From an uncultured Clostridium sp. (GTDB lineage: Bacteria > Bacillota > Clostridia > Lachnospirales > Lachnospiraceae): a stretch of 22,144 nt of DNA. The notes beneath the pieces are model-generated. The model saw nothing but the letters and a program-made list of their open reading frames with translations, was not told the origin of the DNA and did not search any database. Of this stretch, positions 14,266 to 22,129 are shown one piece after another (the stretch's first letter is position 1; each line of letters starts with the position of its first letter). The position numbers and the translations under genes were made by a program. The stretch covers positions 1 to 22,144 of the forward strand of contig USJW01000079.1 of NCBI GenBank assembly GCA_900555045.1. Reading direction: 5' to 3'.

Positions 14266-15048
14266 TCAATACCCGTAGGTCGTTCGGATCTCCCGGGAAT
14301 ACTCCCCGTTCTCATCGAACACAATCACCGGCGCCTCCACCTTCATCAGGGCGCCGCCCCCGCGCACCGCCTCGATCAGTACCATGTTGGCCTCCCGGTC
14401 CGCGTAGGGGTGCACGAACTTCATGCGCTTGGGCTCCAGGCCGTACCGGGTGAAGGTCCCTAAAATCTCCACCAGCCGCCGGGGCCTGTGAACCATGTAG
14501 AACCGGCCGCCGGTGCGAAGAAGCTTCGCGCCCTCCCGGATCACGTCGTCCAGGGTGCAGAGCACCTCGTGGCGGGCGATGGCCAGGGCATCCCCGGGAT
14601 TCTTAAGGCCGTGGTCCCCGTTCATGTAGGGCGGGTTGCTGGTGATCACATCAAAAGAAGCCAGCTTGAACAGCCGGCCGGCTTCCTTTATATCTCCGGT
14701 GACGATCTCCACCTTGTCCTCCAGACGGTTGTAGGCGACGCTGCGCCGGGCCATGCCGGCTGACTCCTCCTGGATCTCCAGGCCGGTAAAGTGCCGCCCC
14801 TTCGTCTTCGCCTCCAGGAGAATGGGGATGATCCCCGTCCCGGTGCCCAAATCCAGGGCAACCTCCCCCGGCTTTACCGCGGCAAACCCGCTTAGGAGCA
14901 CCGCGTCCATGCCGAAGCAGAAGGCGCCCTTCCGCTGGATAATCCCGTAGTGGTTTCGCTCCAGGTCATCGATCCGCTCATCGTCGCGCAGCAGCACCGG
15001 CCCCGCCGGGGTCCAGACGTGCACGCGCGCTCTGTCATCAGTTGCCAT
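14266..15048 (-). CDS. TrmN6/YabB-like SAM-dependent methyltransferase
   Basis: A 260-residue class I methyltransferase, usually annotated as tRNA1(Val) (adenine-37-N6)-methyltransferase. The SAM loop is LDLGTGTGIIP (about 65-75) and the N6-adenine catalytic motif NPPY is at 138-141. RKGAFCFGMDAVLL near residue 40 is also typical of the family. In B. subtilis the counterpart yabB lies in the same position between ricT and rsmI; its substrate in Gram-positives is less certain than in E. coli. The ATG at 15046-15048 lies inside the end of ricT (11-base overlap), about 14 bases after a GGAAGG sequence, so a slightly later GTG start is possible. Family sure, exact RNA target inferred. Confidence 0.88.
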   Translation of the reverse strand: MATDDRARVHVWTPAGPVLLRDDERIDDLERNHYGIIQRKGAFCFGMDAVLLSGFAAVKPGEVALDLGTGTGIIPILLEAKTKGRHFTGLEIQEESAGMARRSVAYNRLEDKVEIVTGDIKEAGRLFKLASFDVITSNPPYMNGDHGLKNPGDALAIARHEVLCTLDDVIREGAKLLRTGGRFYMVHRPRRLVEILGTFTRYGLEPKRMKFVHPYADREANMVLIEAVRGGGALMKVEAPVIVFDENGEYSREIRTTYGY

Positions 15049-15973
15049 CCAGTTTCGACTTTCCTTCCTTCTTCTCCAGCGCCTCCAGCTTCTTGAGCTC
15101 GGTCTCGGAGACTTCCTTTTCCTTCTCTTTTTCCTTGCCGCCCTTGCCCTTCTTCTTGCGGGGCTTGAATTTCAGCTGCTCGGCCTTGTACTCCCGGATT
15201 TCCTTCTCGTCCCGCTCCACCGTCACGATGACCTTCACCTGCTGGCGCAGCACGTTGACGCTCTGCACCTCGCCCTTCAGCCCGTCGTTTGTGATCACGA
15301 AGTCGCCGGGGTTGGGAAGCTTGCTGTTTAAGACCTCGTAGGTCTCCTCCTCGTTCTTTAAGCAGCACATCAGGCGGCCGCAGACGCCGGATATCTTGGT
15401 GGGGTTAAGAGATAAGTTCTGCTCCTTCGCCATCTTGATGGACACCGGAATGAACTCCGAGAGGTAGGAGTGGCAGCACAGCGGGCGGCCGCAGATTCCA
15501 ATTCCTCCCATAATTTTCGTCTCGTCCCGGACTCCCACCTGGCGCAGCTCAATCCGGGTCTTGAACACGCTGGCCAGGTCCTTCACCAGCTCCCTGAAAT
15601 CGATTCTCCCGTCCGCGGTGAAGTAGAACAGGACCTTGTTGTTGTCGAAGGTGTACTCCGCGTCGATCAGCTTCATCTCCAGGCTGTGCTTCTTAATCTT
15701 CTCCTGGCAGATGCGGAAGGCCTCTTTCTCCTTCTCCTTGTTGCGCTTCTCCACGGTCTCGTCCTCCTGGGTGGCCATCCGGATCACCGGCTTTAAGGGC
15801 GGCACCACCTTGGACTCGTCCACCTCCCGGTTGCCGAGAACCACGTACCCGTACTCGATTCCCCGGGCCGTCTCCACAATCACGTGGTCTCCTATCTTAA
15901 TGTTCCGTCCCGCCGGGTCAAAATAGTAGATCTTCCCCGCGGTGCGAAAACGCACTCCGATCACTGTAATCAT
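15038..15973 (-). CDS. ricT: PSP1-domain regulatory iron-sulfur protein RicT (YaaT)
   Basis: A 311-residue PSP1-family protein. In Bacillus, RicT works with RicA and RicF as a complex carrying [4Fe-4S] clusters that directs RNase Y mRNA processing. The N-terminal PSP1 part begins MITVIGVRFRTAGKIYYFDP; the cysteine motifs CGRPLCC (Cys161, 166, 167) and CGRLMCC (Cys198, 203, 204) are the expected Fe-S ligands. Residues about 270-311 are a Lys/Glu-rich tail of low complexity. The frame extends to 16000, but the ATG at 15971-15973 has AAGGAG eight bases upstream. It lies 64 bases after holB, and its end overlaps the yabB-like gene. ricA and ricF are not in the window. Confidence 0.93.
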   Translation of the reverse strand: MITVIGVRFRTAGKIYYFDPAGRNIKIGDHVIVETARGIEYGYVVLGNREVDESKVVPPLKPVIRMATQEDETVEKRNKEKEKEAFRICQEKIKKHSLEMKLIDAEYTFDNNKVLFYFTADGRIDFRELVKDLASVFKTRIELRQVGVRDETKIMGGIGICGRPLCCHSYLSEFIPVSIKMAKEQNLSLNPTKISGVCGRLMCCLKNEEETYEVLNSKLPNPGDFVITNDGLKGEVQSVNVLRQQVKVIVTVERDEKEIREYKAEQLKFKPRKKKGKGGKEKEKEKEVSETELKKLEALEKKEGKSKLDGN

Positions 15974-15992
15974 AAATTTTTCTCCTTTTCCC

Positions 15993-16008
15993 GCGGGCAT
16001 TTGCCCGC
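15993..16008 (-). other. Short hairpin in the holB-ricT gap
   Basis: GCGGGCA (15993-15999) and TGCCCGC (16002-16008) are inverted arms with almost no loop, so six base pairs with a four-base loop would form in RNA. It lies about 20 bases before the ricT start, upstream of the AAGGAG site, with no T-run. It could modulate ricT translation or be incidental. Confidence 0.35.
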
Positions 16009-16036
16009 TTATCTATCCATCTCATCTATTTCTTCT

Positions 16037-17026
16037 CTAGTTTTCCTTCATCGTCAGCAGCAACAGCTCCATCACCAGCTCCATGTTGACGTTGGCGTCC
16101 AGGCGGATCCTGGCTTTATCGATGGCTGTGAGAATCCGCTCCAGCCCGTCGTAGCCGCTGACCGCGCTCATGGAGTTCACCGTTGAGTATTCATCCTTGA
16201 ATATCAGCAGGTTGATATCCTTTGTGGTCTTGTACATCAGCACATCCCGGTACCACATCTGCATGAAGTCCAGGCACTGGCCGATGTCCAGTTTCTCATC
16301 CTTCATTCTGTGGATATAGTCCAGAAGCTCCGAAATGTCCGCTTTCTTTATACTCTTCAGCAATCCGAGCAGCTCCGCGTACATGTGTTTAAAGTCCTCG
16401 GAGCTGGCCAGATGAATCGCTTTTCCAAGATTTCCCCGGGCAAACGCCGTGTAGATCTCCGCCTGGGGCTGCGCCACCCCCATCTTCCCGGTGAGGTACT
16501 CCCCAACCACCTTGTCCGGCAGGGGCTTTAGCTTTAGCTGCACGCAGCGGGAGAGAATCGTCTGGAGAAAGGCATCCATGTTGGTTGTCAGGAGCAGGAT
16601 CACCGCGTAGGCCGGCGGCTCCTCGATGGTCTTTAACAGCGCGTTCTGGGCCTGGACCGTCATCTTCTCCGCCTCGTCCACAATGTAGATCTTGTGGGAG
16701 CTGCTGTAGGGCTTCACCTGGATTGTGTCGTTGATCTGTCTGCGCACATCGTCCACGCCGATGCTGGCCGGCTTCTCGTGGGTCACATAGATTAAATCCG
16801 GGTGGTTCCCGGACAGCACCTGCTTGCAGGCATGGCACTGGCGGCACGGGTCGGCCTGCCCCTCCTCACAGAGAAGCGCGAGCGCAAACGCGCTGGCCAG
16901 GGACTTCTTTCCCATCCCCTCCTCGCCCGCTAAAATATATGCGTGGGAAATATTTCCCGTCAAAATCGCATTGTAAAAATGCTCCTTGATCATGTCATGG
17001 CCCAGTATCTCTCTCAGCTCCAGCAT
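16037..17026 (-). CDS. holB: DNA polymerase III delta-prime subunit
   Basis: A 329-residue clamp-loader subunit of the AAA+ type. It has a Walker A-like loop GEEGMGKKS (34-42), a zinc module with C53 and C61-x2-C64-x2-C67 (CRQCHAC), IYIVDEAEKMTVQAQNALLKTIEEPP (Walker B region) and the SRC motif in ILSRCVQLKLKPL. With delta and tau/gamma it loads the sliding clamp. The frame runs to 17077, but the ATG at 17024-17026 follows AAGGGGG by eight bases and matches the family N-terminus (LGHDMIKEHF). It is first in the operon here; the tmk gene that often precedes it is absent, replaced by the divergent MATE gene. Confidence 0.93.
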   Translation of the reverse strand: MLELREILGHDMIKEHFYNAILTGNISHAYILAGEEGMGKKSLASAFALALLCEEGQADPCRQCHACKQVLSGNHPDLIYVTHEKPASIGVDDVRRQINDTIQVKPYSSSHKIYIVDEAEKMTVQAQNALLKTIEEPPAYAVILLLTTNMDAFLQTILSRCVQLKLKPLPDKVVGEYLTGKMGVAQPQAEIYTAFARGNLGKAIHLASSEDFKHMYAELLGLLKSIKKADISELLDYIHRMKDEKLDIGQCLDFMQMWYRDVLMYKTTKDINLLIFKDEYSTVNSMSAVSGYDGLERILTAIDKARIRLDANVNMELVMELLLLTMKEN

Positions 17027-17087
17027 TCCCGGATCCCCCTTGTATGTCTTTCTCCGCGATGGTTTGGCGCGGGGCAATCTTCTATTT

Positions 17088-17116
17088 AGTATAGCATAAG
17101 TTGGTTTTTCTGTATA
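17088..17116 (-). promoter_or_regulatory. Probable promoter of the holB operon
   Basis: On the minus strand TATACA (17111-17116, 4 of 6), a 17-base spacer and TATACT (17088-17093, 5 of 6) lie about 60 bases before the holB ATG. It would drive holB, ricT, the yabB-like gene and rsmI. Confidence 0.5.
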
Positions 17117-17151
17117 GCGGTTTAAAATGGCGGATTTGGCACGTCAGCTGA

Positions 17152-17180
17152 TTGACAGAATTCGGAAGAACGGCTAAACT
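17152..17180 (+). promoter_or_regulatory. Probable promoter of the MATE gene
   Basis: A perfect TTGACA (17152-17157), a 17-base spacer and TAAACT (17175-17180, 4 of 6) predict transcription from about 17187. That lies past the ATG at 17184, so it favours the TTG start at 17217 for the downstream gene. No riboswitch fold is evident in this short leader. Confidence 0.6.
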
Positions 17181-17216
17181 GTTATGGATATGCAATCAGA
17201 TAAGGGGGAGGAAGGC

Positions 17217-18542
17217 TTGAGAAAGGATTTGACTGAGGGGCCGGTGATGCGGTCCATTTTGATGTTTACATGGCCGATGCTGGCCGGAAACTTGCTGCAA
17301 CAGTGCTACAATATGGTGGACACCCTGGTGGTGGGAAAGGCGTTGGGCTCCGGGGCCCTGGCCGCGGTGGGCTCCGCGTTCACGCTGATGACGTTTTTGA
17401 CGTCCATCCTCATCGGACTGTGCATGGGCGCCGGCGCCGTCTGCTCCATCTACTTCGGGCGGCGGGACGAGGAGGGCATGAAGGAGCGGATGGCCGCGGC
17501 CGCCGTGCTCATCGGCGTGGCCGCCGTGGCGCTGCAGCTCATCTCCGGCACCGCGCTGCGGGGAATTCTGACGCTCATGCGCACGCCTGCGGAGATCTAC
17601 GGGATGACGGAGGGGTACATGCGGATTATCCTCTGGGGAATCTTCTTCGTGTTTCTGTACAACTACTTCTCCTACATCCTGCGGGCGGTTGGAAACTCCC
17701 TGGTGCCCTTAATCTTTTTGGGGCTGGGGACCGTCTGCAACATCGCGCTGGACCTGCTGTTCGTGATGGTGTTCCACTGGGGCGTGGAGGGCGCCGCCCT
17801 GGCGACCATCCTGGCCCAGGGGCTCTCCGGCCTGGGGATCATGGCCTACAGCCTGATTAAGGAGCCGGTGTTCCGGCTTTCCCGCAGCCATTTTAACGTT
17901 CCGGGCCGCGTGATGCGCGAGGTCACACAGAACGCCTTTGCCGCGTGCATCCAGCAGTCCATCATGAACTTTGGAATCCTGATGATCCAGGGGCTCGTGA
18001 ACAGCTTCGGAACCGCCGTGATGGCCGCCTTCGCGGTGGGCGTCAAGATCGACTCCTTCGCCTACATGCCGGTGCAGGAGTTCGGAAACGCGTTTTCCGT
18101 GTTCGTGGCCCAGAACCACGGCGCCGGAAAGAGCGATCGGATCAAGAGCGGCGTCCTGGGAGCCGTAAAGATGGTTGTGGGCTTTAGCCTGGCAGTGTCT
18201 GTGCTGGTCATGTTCTTCGCCCCGCACCTGATCCAGCTCTTCGTGAACAGCGGCGAGAGCGAGGTGATCGCCATCGGCGCCGGATACCTGCGGATCGAGG
18301 GGGCCTTCTACTGGGGAATCGGGCTTTTGTTCCTGCTCTACGGATACTTCCGGGCGGTGGAGTTGCCCATGATGTCCGTGGTCCTCACCGTGATCTCCCT
18401 GGGCACGCGGGTGGCGCTCTCCTACCTCATGGCTCCCGGCCTCGGCTGCCTGGTCATCTGGTGCTCCATCCCAATCGGATGGATCCTGGCGGACGTTACT
18501 GGGTATATTGTATACCGCAGGCGGCAGCGCAGAATGGCGTAG
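17217..18542 (+). CDS. MATE-family multidrug/cation efflux transporter
   Basis: A roughly 441-residue polytopic membrane protein with about 12 hydrophobic segments arranged as two MatE halves. It begins RKDLTEGPVMRSILMFTWPMLAGNLLQQCYNMVDTLVVGKALG, which is characteristic, and shows AVGSAFTLMTFL and later QNHGAGKSDRIKSG. MATE proteins export drugs or metabolites in exchange for Na+ or H+. The reading frame has an ATG at 17184, but a very strong GGGGGAGGAAGG (17204-17215) sits just before a TTG at 17217 and no good site precedes the ATG, so TTG is the likely start. It is monocistronic, divergent from holB, and ends at a strong hairpin. The substrate cannot be read from sequence. Confidence 0.9.
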   Translation: MRKDLTEGPVMRSILMFTWPMLAGNLLQQCYNMVDTLVVGKALGSGALAAVGSAFTLMTFLTSILIGLCMGAGAVCSIYFGRRDEEGMKERMAAAAVLIGVAAVALQLISGTALRGILTLMRTPAEIYGMTEGYMRIILWGIFFVFLYNYFSYILRAVGNSLVPLIFLGLGTVCNIALDLLFVMVFHWGVEGAALATILAQGLSGLGIMAYSLIKEPVFRLSRSHFNVPGRVMREVTQNAFAACIQQSIMNFGILMIQGLVNSFGTAVMAAFAVGVKIDSFAYMPVQEFGNAFSVFVAQNHGAGKSDRIKSGVLGAVKMVVGFSLAVSVLVMFFAPHLIQLFVNSGESEVIAIGAGYLRIEGAFYWGIGLLFLLYGYFRAVELPMMSVVLTVISLGTRVALSYLMAPGLGCLVIWCSIPIGWILADVTGYIVYRRRQRRMA

Positions 18543-18564
18543 AAAAAAACATTCATATTTATAA

Positions 18565-18608
18565 GGAAGTGGGCAGACGGTTCTCAAAAGGACCGCCTGC
18601 CCACTTCC
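18565..18608. terminator. Strong hairpin between convergent MATE and amidohydrolase genes
   Basis: GGAAGTGGGCAG (18565-18576) pairs perfectly with CTGCCCACTTCC (18597-18608), and CGGT/ACCG extends the stem inside. There is no T-run directly after it on the plus strand (GAATATTGG); on the minus strand a T-rich stretch follows only after about 15 bases. It probably ends both transcripts, but not as a textbook intrinsic terminator. Confidence 0.6.
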
Positions 18609-18665
18609 GAATATTGGTGCCAGGAGTTGCATCCTAAACACCACTTTATCTACATTGAAACAGAG

Positions 18666-19835
18666 CTACTTAAACTTCTTCTTATTCTCAGCGAATTCCC
18701 GCTTCACCTCATCCATCAATTCCGCATTGTGGATCAGGTCCCAGGACGCGCCGCCGATGGCCTTTGCGCCGTAGACGATACAGTCGCGGGCCGCCTGAGT
18801 CTTTCCGGCGTCCACAAACTCCTGGGAGTGGGAGGAGGTTCCCTCCGGGACGAAGGCCACGCGGATACAGGAGCCGGGGATGTGGTACATGACATTGCCG
18901 AAATCCGTGGATCCGGTGCGCTCTCTGGGCGGCGCCAGCCTTGGCGCTCCGGCCAGGCGGGCGTTCTCCATCAACAGCTCGTTTAGCTTCATCACAGGGA
19001 TCTTGTTGTAGAAGTCGTGTTGCTGCTTCACCTCATACTCCACCCCCGCGATCAGTGCCGCGCCCTTGATGATATCGTGGAACCGGCTCACCACCTGCTC
19101 CAAGTTGGAGCGGCTGAAGGAGCGGAGGGAAAACTTCCCGACCGCCTTTGCGGGCACCACGTTTGCGGGTCCGGGCAGCTCCGACACCGTGTAGTGCATG
19201 CGGGTGTCGTCCGGCACGTGCTCGCGCAGAAACTCGATCCCGTTGAAGGCCACTAGCAGCGCATCAAAGGCGCTCTTTCCCTTCTCCGGGGCCAGCGCGG
19301 CGTGGGCGCCCTTCCCGTAGAAGGTCACCTCAAAGGACTGGTCCGCCAGGCATTTCACGTCCGTGCAGGTGGTCGGGGAGCCGTGCATCATGAACGCGGT
19401 GTCCAGCTCCAGGAAGCAGCCACGCTTCACCATATCGCACTTGGAACCCAGCGTCTCCTCCGCGGGCGTCCCGTACACCGTCAGCTTAAACGGGGCATCA
19501 CCGGCCGTCTCCTTGAGCGCCACAGCCGCGCCCAGACAGGCGGGACCCTGCATGTGGTGTCCGCAGCCGTGGCCCAGGCCCAGGAGCGCGTCGTACTCGC
19601 ACAGAATTCCAATGGACGGGCCGCCGGTGCCGTTCTCGTACACTGCCCGGAAGGCGGTCTCATAGCCCGCGATCCCGCGCTCTACCTGAAATCCGTTCTT
19701 TTCCAGATAATTGGTCAAAAGCTCCGCAGCCTGGTACTCTTTTCCCTCATACTCCGGGTGGTCGAAGATAAAATCCGCCATCTCCCAAAGTTTTTCCTTC
19801 TGGTCCTCTATTTTCTGAAACAGTTGTTCTTTCAT
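18666..19835 (-). CDS. M20-family amidohydrolase (AbgB-like)
   Basis: A 389-residue metallo-amidohydrolase of the M20D type, related to AbgB (p-aminobenzoyl-glutamate hydrolase) and N-acyl amino acid hydrolases. Metal-site motifs are visible: GHGCGHHMQGP with Cys91 and His93, TPAEE with Glu126/Glu127, MMHGSP, and SSHSQEF near the C-terminus. A lid/dimerisation domain starts about SFEVTFYGKGAHAALAPEKG. There is no signal peptide, so it acts in the cytoplasm on imported substrate. GGAGG lies six bases before the ATG at 19833-19835; the longer frame to 19898 has no support. It lies 31 bases after a DcuC/YfcC-type transporter, a pairing like abgB-abgT, suggesting uptake followed by cleavage. The substrate is not determined. 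Confidence 0.88.
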   Translation of the reverse strand: MKEQLFQKIEDQKEKLWEMADFIFDHPEYEGKEYQAAELLTNYLEKNGFQVERGIAGYETAFRAVYENGTGGPSIGILCEYDALLGLGHGCGHHMQGPACLGAAVALKETAGDAPFKLTVYGTPAEETLGSKCDMVKRGCFLELDTAFMMHGSPTTCTDVKCLADQSFEVTFYGKGAHAALAPEKGKSAFDALLVAFNGIEFLREHVPDDTRMHYTVSELPGPANVVPAKAVGKFSLRSFSRSNLEQVVSRFHDIIKGAALIAGVEYEVKQQHDFYNKIPVMKLNELLMENARLAGAPRLAPPRERTGSTDFGNVMYHIPGSCIRVAFVPEGTSSHSQEFVDAGKTQAARDCIVYGAKAIGGASWDLIHNAELMDEVKREFAENKKKFK

Positions 19836-19866
19836 GTCCACCTCCGCAGTCCTTGCCAGTTGATTT

Positions 19867-21267
19867 CTACATGGGGCCGAAATTGATCGCCTGGGCAATG
19901 TAAACCATCACGCATGCGGTCAGTGCCCAGATTAAGAACAGCTTCCACATGAACTTCATCCACCGGTCGTAGGGGATGTTCACCGCACTGATAATACCCA
20001 TCAGAGCTGTGGAGTGCGGAAGGATGTAGTTGCAGAAGCCGTCGCCGAAGTTGAATGCCAGCACGCTGGTCTGTCTGGTCACGCCCAGAAGGTCGGACAG
20101 CGGGATCATGATCGGCATAACCGCCGCGGCCTGGCCGCTTCCGGATACCACCACGAAGTTGATCAGGGTGTTTGCAATGTACATGGCCGGGGCCATCAGG
20201 AACTTGGGCGTATGGCTCAGCATGGAGGCCAGGCCGTAAACCACGGTGTCCACGATCTTGCCCGCGCTCATCACGTTGGCGATGGTGGTGGCAAGGCCGA
20301 TGATCAGGGCCGCGGTCAGCATCTTCTTGCAGCCGTCGATAAAGATCTTGGACATGGACGAGGGGGTCTCGCCGGACAGGAAGCCGACCACAACGCCCAG
20401 GCCGATAAACACAGCCGCCAGCTCCTCCATATCCCAGTCAAACTTCACGGAACCGACTACCATTCCCACCAGCGCAGCGATTAAGGACAGGATGATTAAC
20501 GTCTTGCGCAGGTCCATGGAGCCGAACGAGTCGATGTCCATATCCTTCTGGTCGTTCTGGCTGTCCAGCTCATGCATGGGGCTGTAGACCGGATCCTTGC
20601 GGATCTTCATGGCGTAACGGACCAGGTAGATGTTGGTGATGATCAAAAATACCACAAAGCAGACAGCGCGGTACTCGATTCCGGAGAAGGTGGGCAGCTC
20701 CGCGATCTCCTGGGCAACCACCGTGGTGCTGGGGTTCAGCGTGCCGGTGGAGAAGCCCACCGCTCCGCCGAGCAGGATGATGGCCGCTCCCGTGATGGAG
20801 TCAAGGCCCATGGCCAGCGTGATCATGACCACCACCGGTGCGAAGGCGATAAACTGGTTCACGCCCTGTGTGGTGCAGATCAGCGCGAAGATCGTCGTCA
20901 TAATCGGGATGAATATGTACAGACGGTTCTGGAACATCTTGGCTACCTTCGCCACGGCGGAGTGAAGCGCGCCGGACTTGCTGATCATATCGAAGGCGCC
21001 GCCTGAGAACAGAATCACCAGCATCAGGGAGATGCGGCTGCAGATCGCCTTCACAATATAGAGCGGAATTAACAGGGGGTTCACCGGGGAGCGGTCGATA
21101 AACGCGAACTGGGTGGGATCGATCACCTTGATTCCCGCCTCATTCTCCACCCGGGTGTACTGACCGGCCGGGATAATCCAGGTCATCAGCGTCGCAAACA
21201 GGATAATGGAGATGATGATCACAAAGGTGTGCGGCATCTTAAATGCCTTTTTCTTCTTTTCTGCCAT
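19867..21267 (-). CDS. YfcC/DcuC-family transporter
   Basis: A 466-residue membrane protein with about 12 hydrophobic segments. It starts MAEKKKKAFKMPHTFVIIISIILFATLMTWIIPAGQYTR, the typical YfcC opening, and shows CTTQGVNQFIAFAPVVVMI, GFSTGTLNPSTTVVAQEIAELP and the repeat-like SGSGQAAAVMPIMIPLSDLLGVTRQ and FGDGFCNYILPHSTALMG. A charged loop at about 225-250 (DSQNDQKDMDID) separates the two halves. Members carry C4-dicarboxylates, amino acids or short peptides; the adjacent M20 hydrolase suggests an acylated amino acid or dipeptide. AAAGGAGG lies nine bases before the ATG at 21265-21267, preferred over the longer frame. It is the first gene of a two-gene operon downstream of a LysR-type gene. 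Confidence 0.88.
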   Translation of the reverse strand: MAEKKKKAFKMPHTFVIIISIILFATLMTWIIPAGQYTRVENEAGIKVIDPTQFAFIDRSPVNPLLIPLYIVKAICSRISLMLVILFSGGAFDMISKSGALHSAVAKVAKMFQNRLYIFIPIMTTIFALICTTQGVNQFIAFAPVVVMITLAMGLDSITGAAIILLGGAVGFSTGTLNPSTTVVAQEIAELPTFSGIEYRAVCFVVFLIITNIYLVRYAMKIRKDPVYSPMHELDSQNDQKDMDIDSFGSMDLRKTLIILSLIAALVGMVVGSVKFDWDMEELAAVFIGLGVVVGFLSGETPSSMSKIFIDGCKKMLTAALIIGLATTIANVMSAGKIVDTVVYGLASMLSHTPKFLMAPAMYIANTLINFVVVSGSGQAAAVMPIMIPLSDLLGVTRQTSVLAFNFGDGFCNYILPHSTALMGIISAVNIPYDRWMKFMWKLFLIWALTACVMVYIAQAINFGPM

Positions 21268-21402
21268 ATGGCATATCCTCCTTTGAAAGATTGTTACCAT
21301 CAATGTATCCTCTTTCGGAGAATAAGTCCAATTTAATTTATTTATTTTTTATATAAACTTTACTTTATATTTATAATTGCAGGTGCAAAATGCTAAACTG
21401 CC
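21268..21402 (-). promoter_or_regulatory. AT-rich intergenic region with possible LysR operator
   Basis: These 135 bases separate the LysR-type gene from the transporter on the same strand. TATAAA (21352-21357) and TTTATA (21370-21375) are perfect inverted arms 12 bases apart, close to a LysR T-N11-A geometry. A weak promoter (TTGGAC, 18-base spacer, TACATT; about 21302-21331) precedes the transporter. A co-regulated activator site is plausible but unproven. Confidence 0.35.
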
Positions 21403-22071
21403 TCACTGCCGGTAGTAGGTCTTTCCCCGCTCCAAAAGCATGTCGATCATCCGCTGCATGTAGCCCATCACCAGCATGTCCCTGCGGTAGGCTAAGACGA
21501 AATCCGTCTTCCCCTCGGCGCTCTCGATGCCGTAATAGTTGACGCCCTTGGTGTACTTCATGTTCTGGGCGTAGCCCTCCCGGTTGAAGCCGATCCCCAG
21601 CCCCTCCGCCACCATCTGCATGGCCGTCTCGATGTTGGAGATCTCCCGGATTTTGCTTGGCACCACGCCCTTGGCCGCCAGGAACCGCTCCGCGTCCTGG
21701 CGGATGCTCTGCTCGGGCTTCGCTAAGATCAGCCGCTCCCCGTTTAGGTGGACCAGGTCTAAGTAGCGGTACTTCTCCCCGGGCACATAGCTGGCCTTCT
21801 CGTTCACCGGGTGGCGCTGGGGCACGGCCACCAGAAGCTGCTCCTTAAACATCAGTTGGCTGGTCATATCCGGCTTCACGTCCGCCGCATTGCACAGCAA
21901 AAGGTCGATCTCGAAATCCTGGATTTTCTTGTCCAGAACCCCCATAATCCCCTCGTGCAGAATCACATCCACCTCCGGAAACTCCTGCTCATAGGCCGCC
22001 ACCACCGGCGGCAAAAGCCAGGTCGCCCGGCGGGTCTGCACCCCGATGCGGATCCGTCCCCGGTAGTTCCC
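21403..22071 (-). CDS. LysR-family regulator, 5'-truncated by contig end
   Basis: The last 222 residues of a LysR-type transcriptional regulator. The substrate-binding domain is present (GRIRIGVQTRRATWLLPPVVAAYEQEFPEVDVILHEG, then DLLLCNAADV, FKEQLLVAVPQRHPV, and AMQMVAEGLGIGFN), but the N-terminal winged helix-turn-helix (about 85 residues) is missing. Genuine sequence stops at 22071, exactly where Illumina adapter begins; any longer frame past this point is artefactual, including the peptide MIRRPPRSTLFPYTTLFRS. It is on the same strand as, and directly upstream of, the YfcC-M20 operon, so it may regulate it. A complete gene of about 300 residues would continue beyond the contig. Confidence 0.85.
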   Translation of the reverse strand, partial: GNYRGRIRIGVQTRRATWLLPPVVAAYEQEFPEVDVILHEGIMGVLDKKIQDFEIDLLLCNAADVKPDMTSQLMFKEQLLVAVPQRHPVNEKASYVPGEKYRYLDLVHLNGERLILAKPEQSIRQDAERFLAAKGVVPSKIREISNIETAMQMVAEGLGIGFNREGYAQNMKYTKGVNYYGIESAEGKTDFVLAYRRDMLVMGYMQRMIDMLLERGKTYYRQ

Positions 22072-22129
22072 AGATCGGAAGAGCGTCGTGTAGGGAAAGA
22101 GTGTAGATCTCGGTGGTCGCCGTATCATT
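22072..22129 (+). other. Illumina TruSeq adapter sequence (artefact)
   Basis: The 58 bases beginning AGATCGGAAGAGCGTCGTG and ending CGCCGTATCATT are the reverse complement of the Illumina TruSeq universal adapter. They are not part of the organism. Translation of the reverse strand gives MIRRPPRSTLFPYTTLFRS and of the forward strand SEERRVGKECRSRWSPYH, both well-known contaminant peptides in protein databases. Confidence 0.98.

Noticed and set aside
17127..17177. Small plus-strand ORF MADLARQLIDRIRKNG upstream of the MATE gene
   Set aside because: It has no ribosome-binding site and overlaps the predicted promoter, so it would not be transcribed from it; probably chance or a tiny remnant.
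17027..17183. Riboswitch (for example guanidine-responsive) before the MATE gene
   Set aside because: The leader between promoter and start is only about 30 bases, and no conserved aptamer motif is visible.
17709..18644. 311-residue minus-strand ORF opposite the MATE gene
   Set aside because: Composition is His/Asp/Gln-rich, with no motifs; the plus-strand membrane protein explains the region.
1..22071. Defence system, CRISPR array, prophage, insertion sequence or tRNA gene
   Set aside because: Every long ORF is explained by housekeeping, regulatory or transport families; no spaced repeats, transposase motifs or cloverleaf sequences were seen.
22072..22128. N-terminal extension MIRRPPRSTLFPYTTLFRS of the LysR ORF
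   Set aside because: It is encoded by Illumina adapter, not genome; the real gene fragment ends at 22071.
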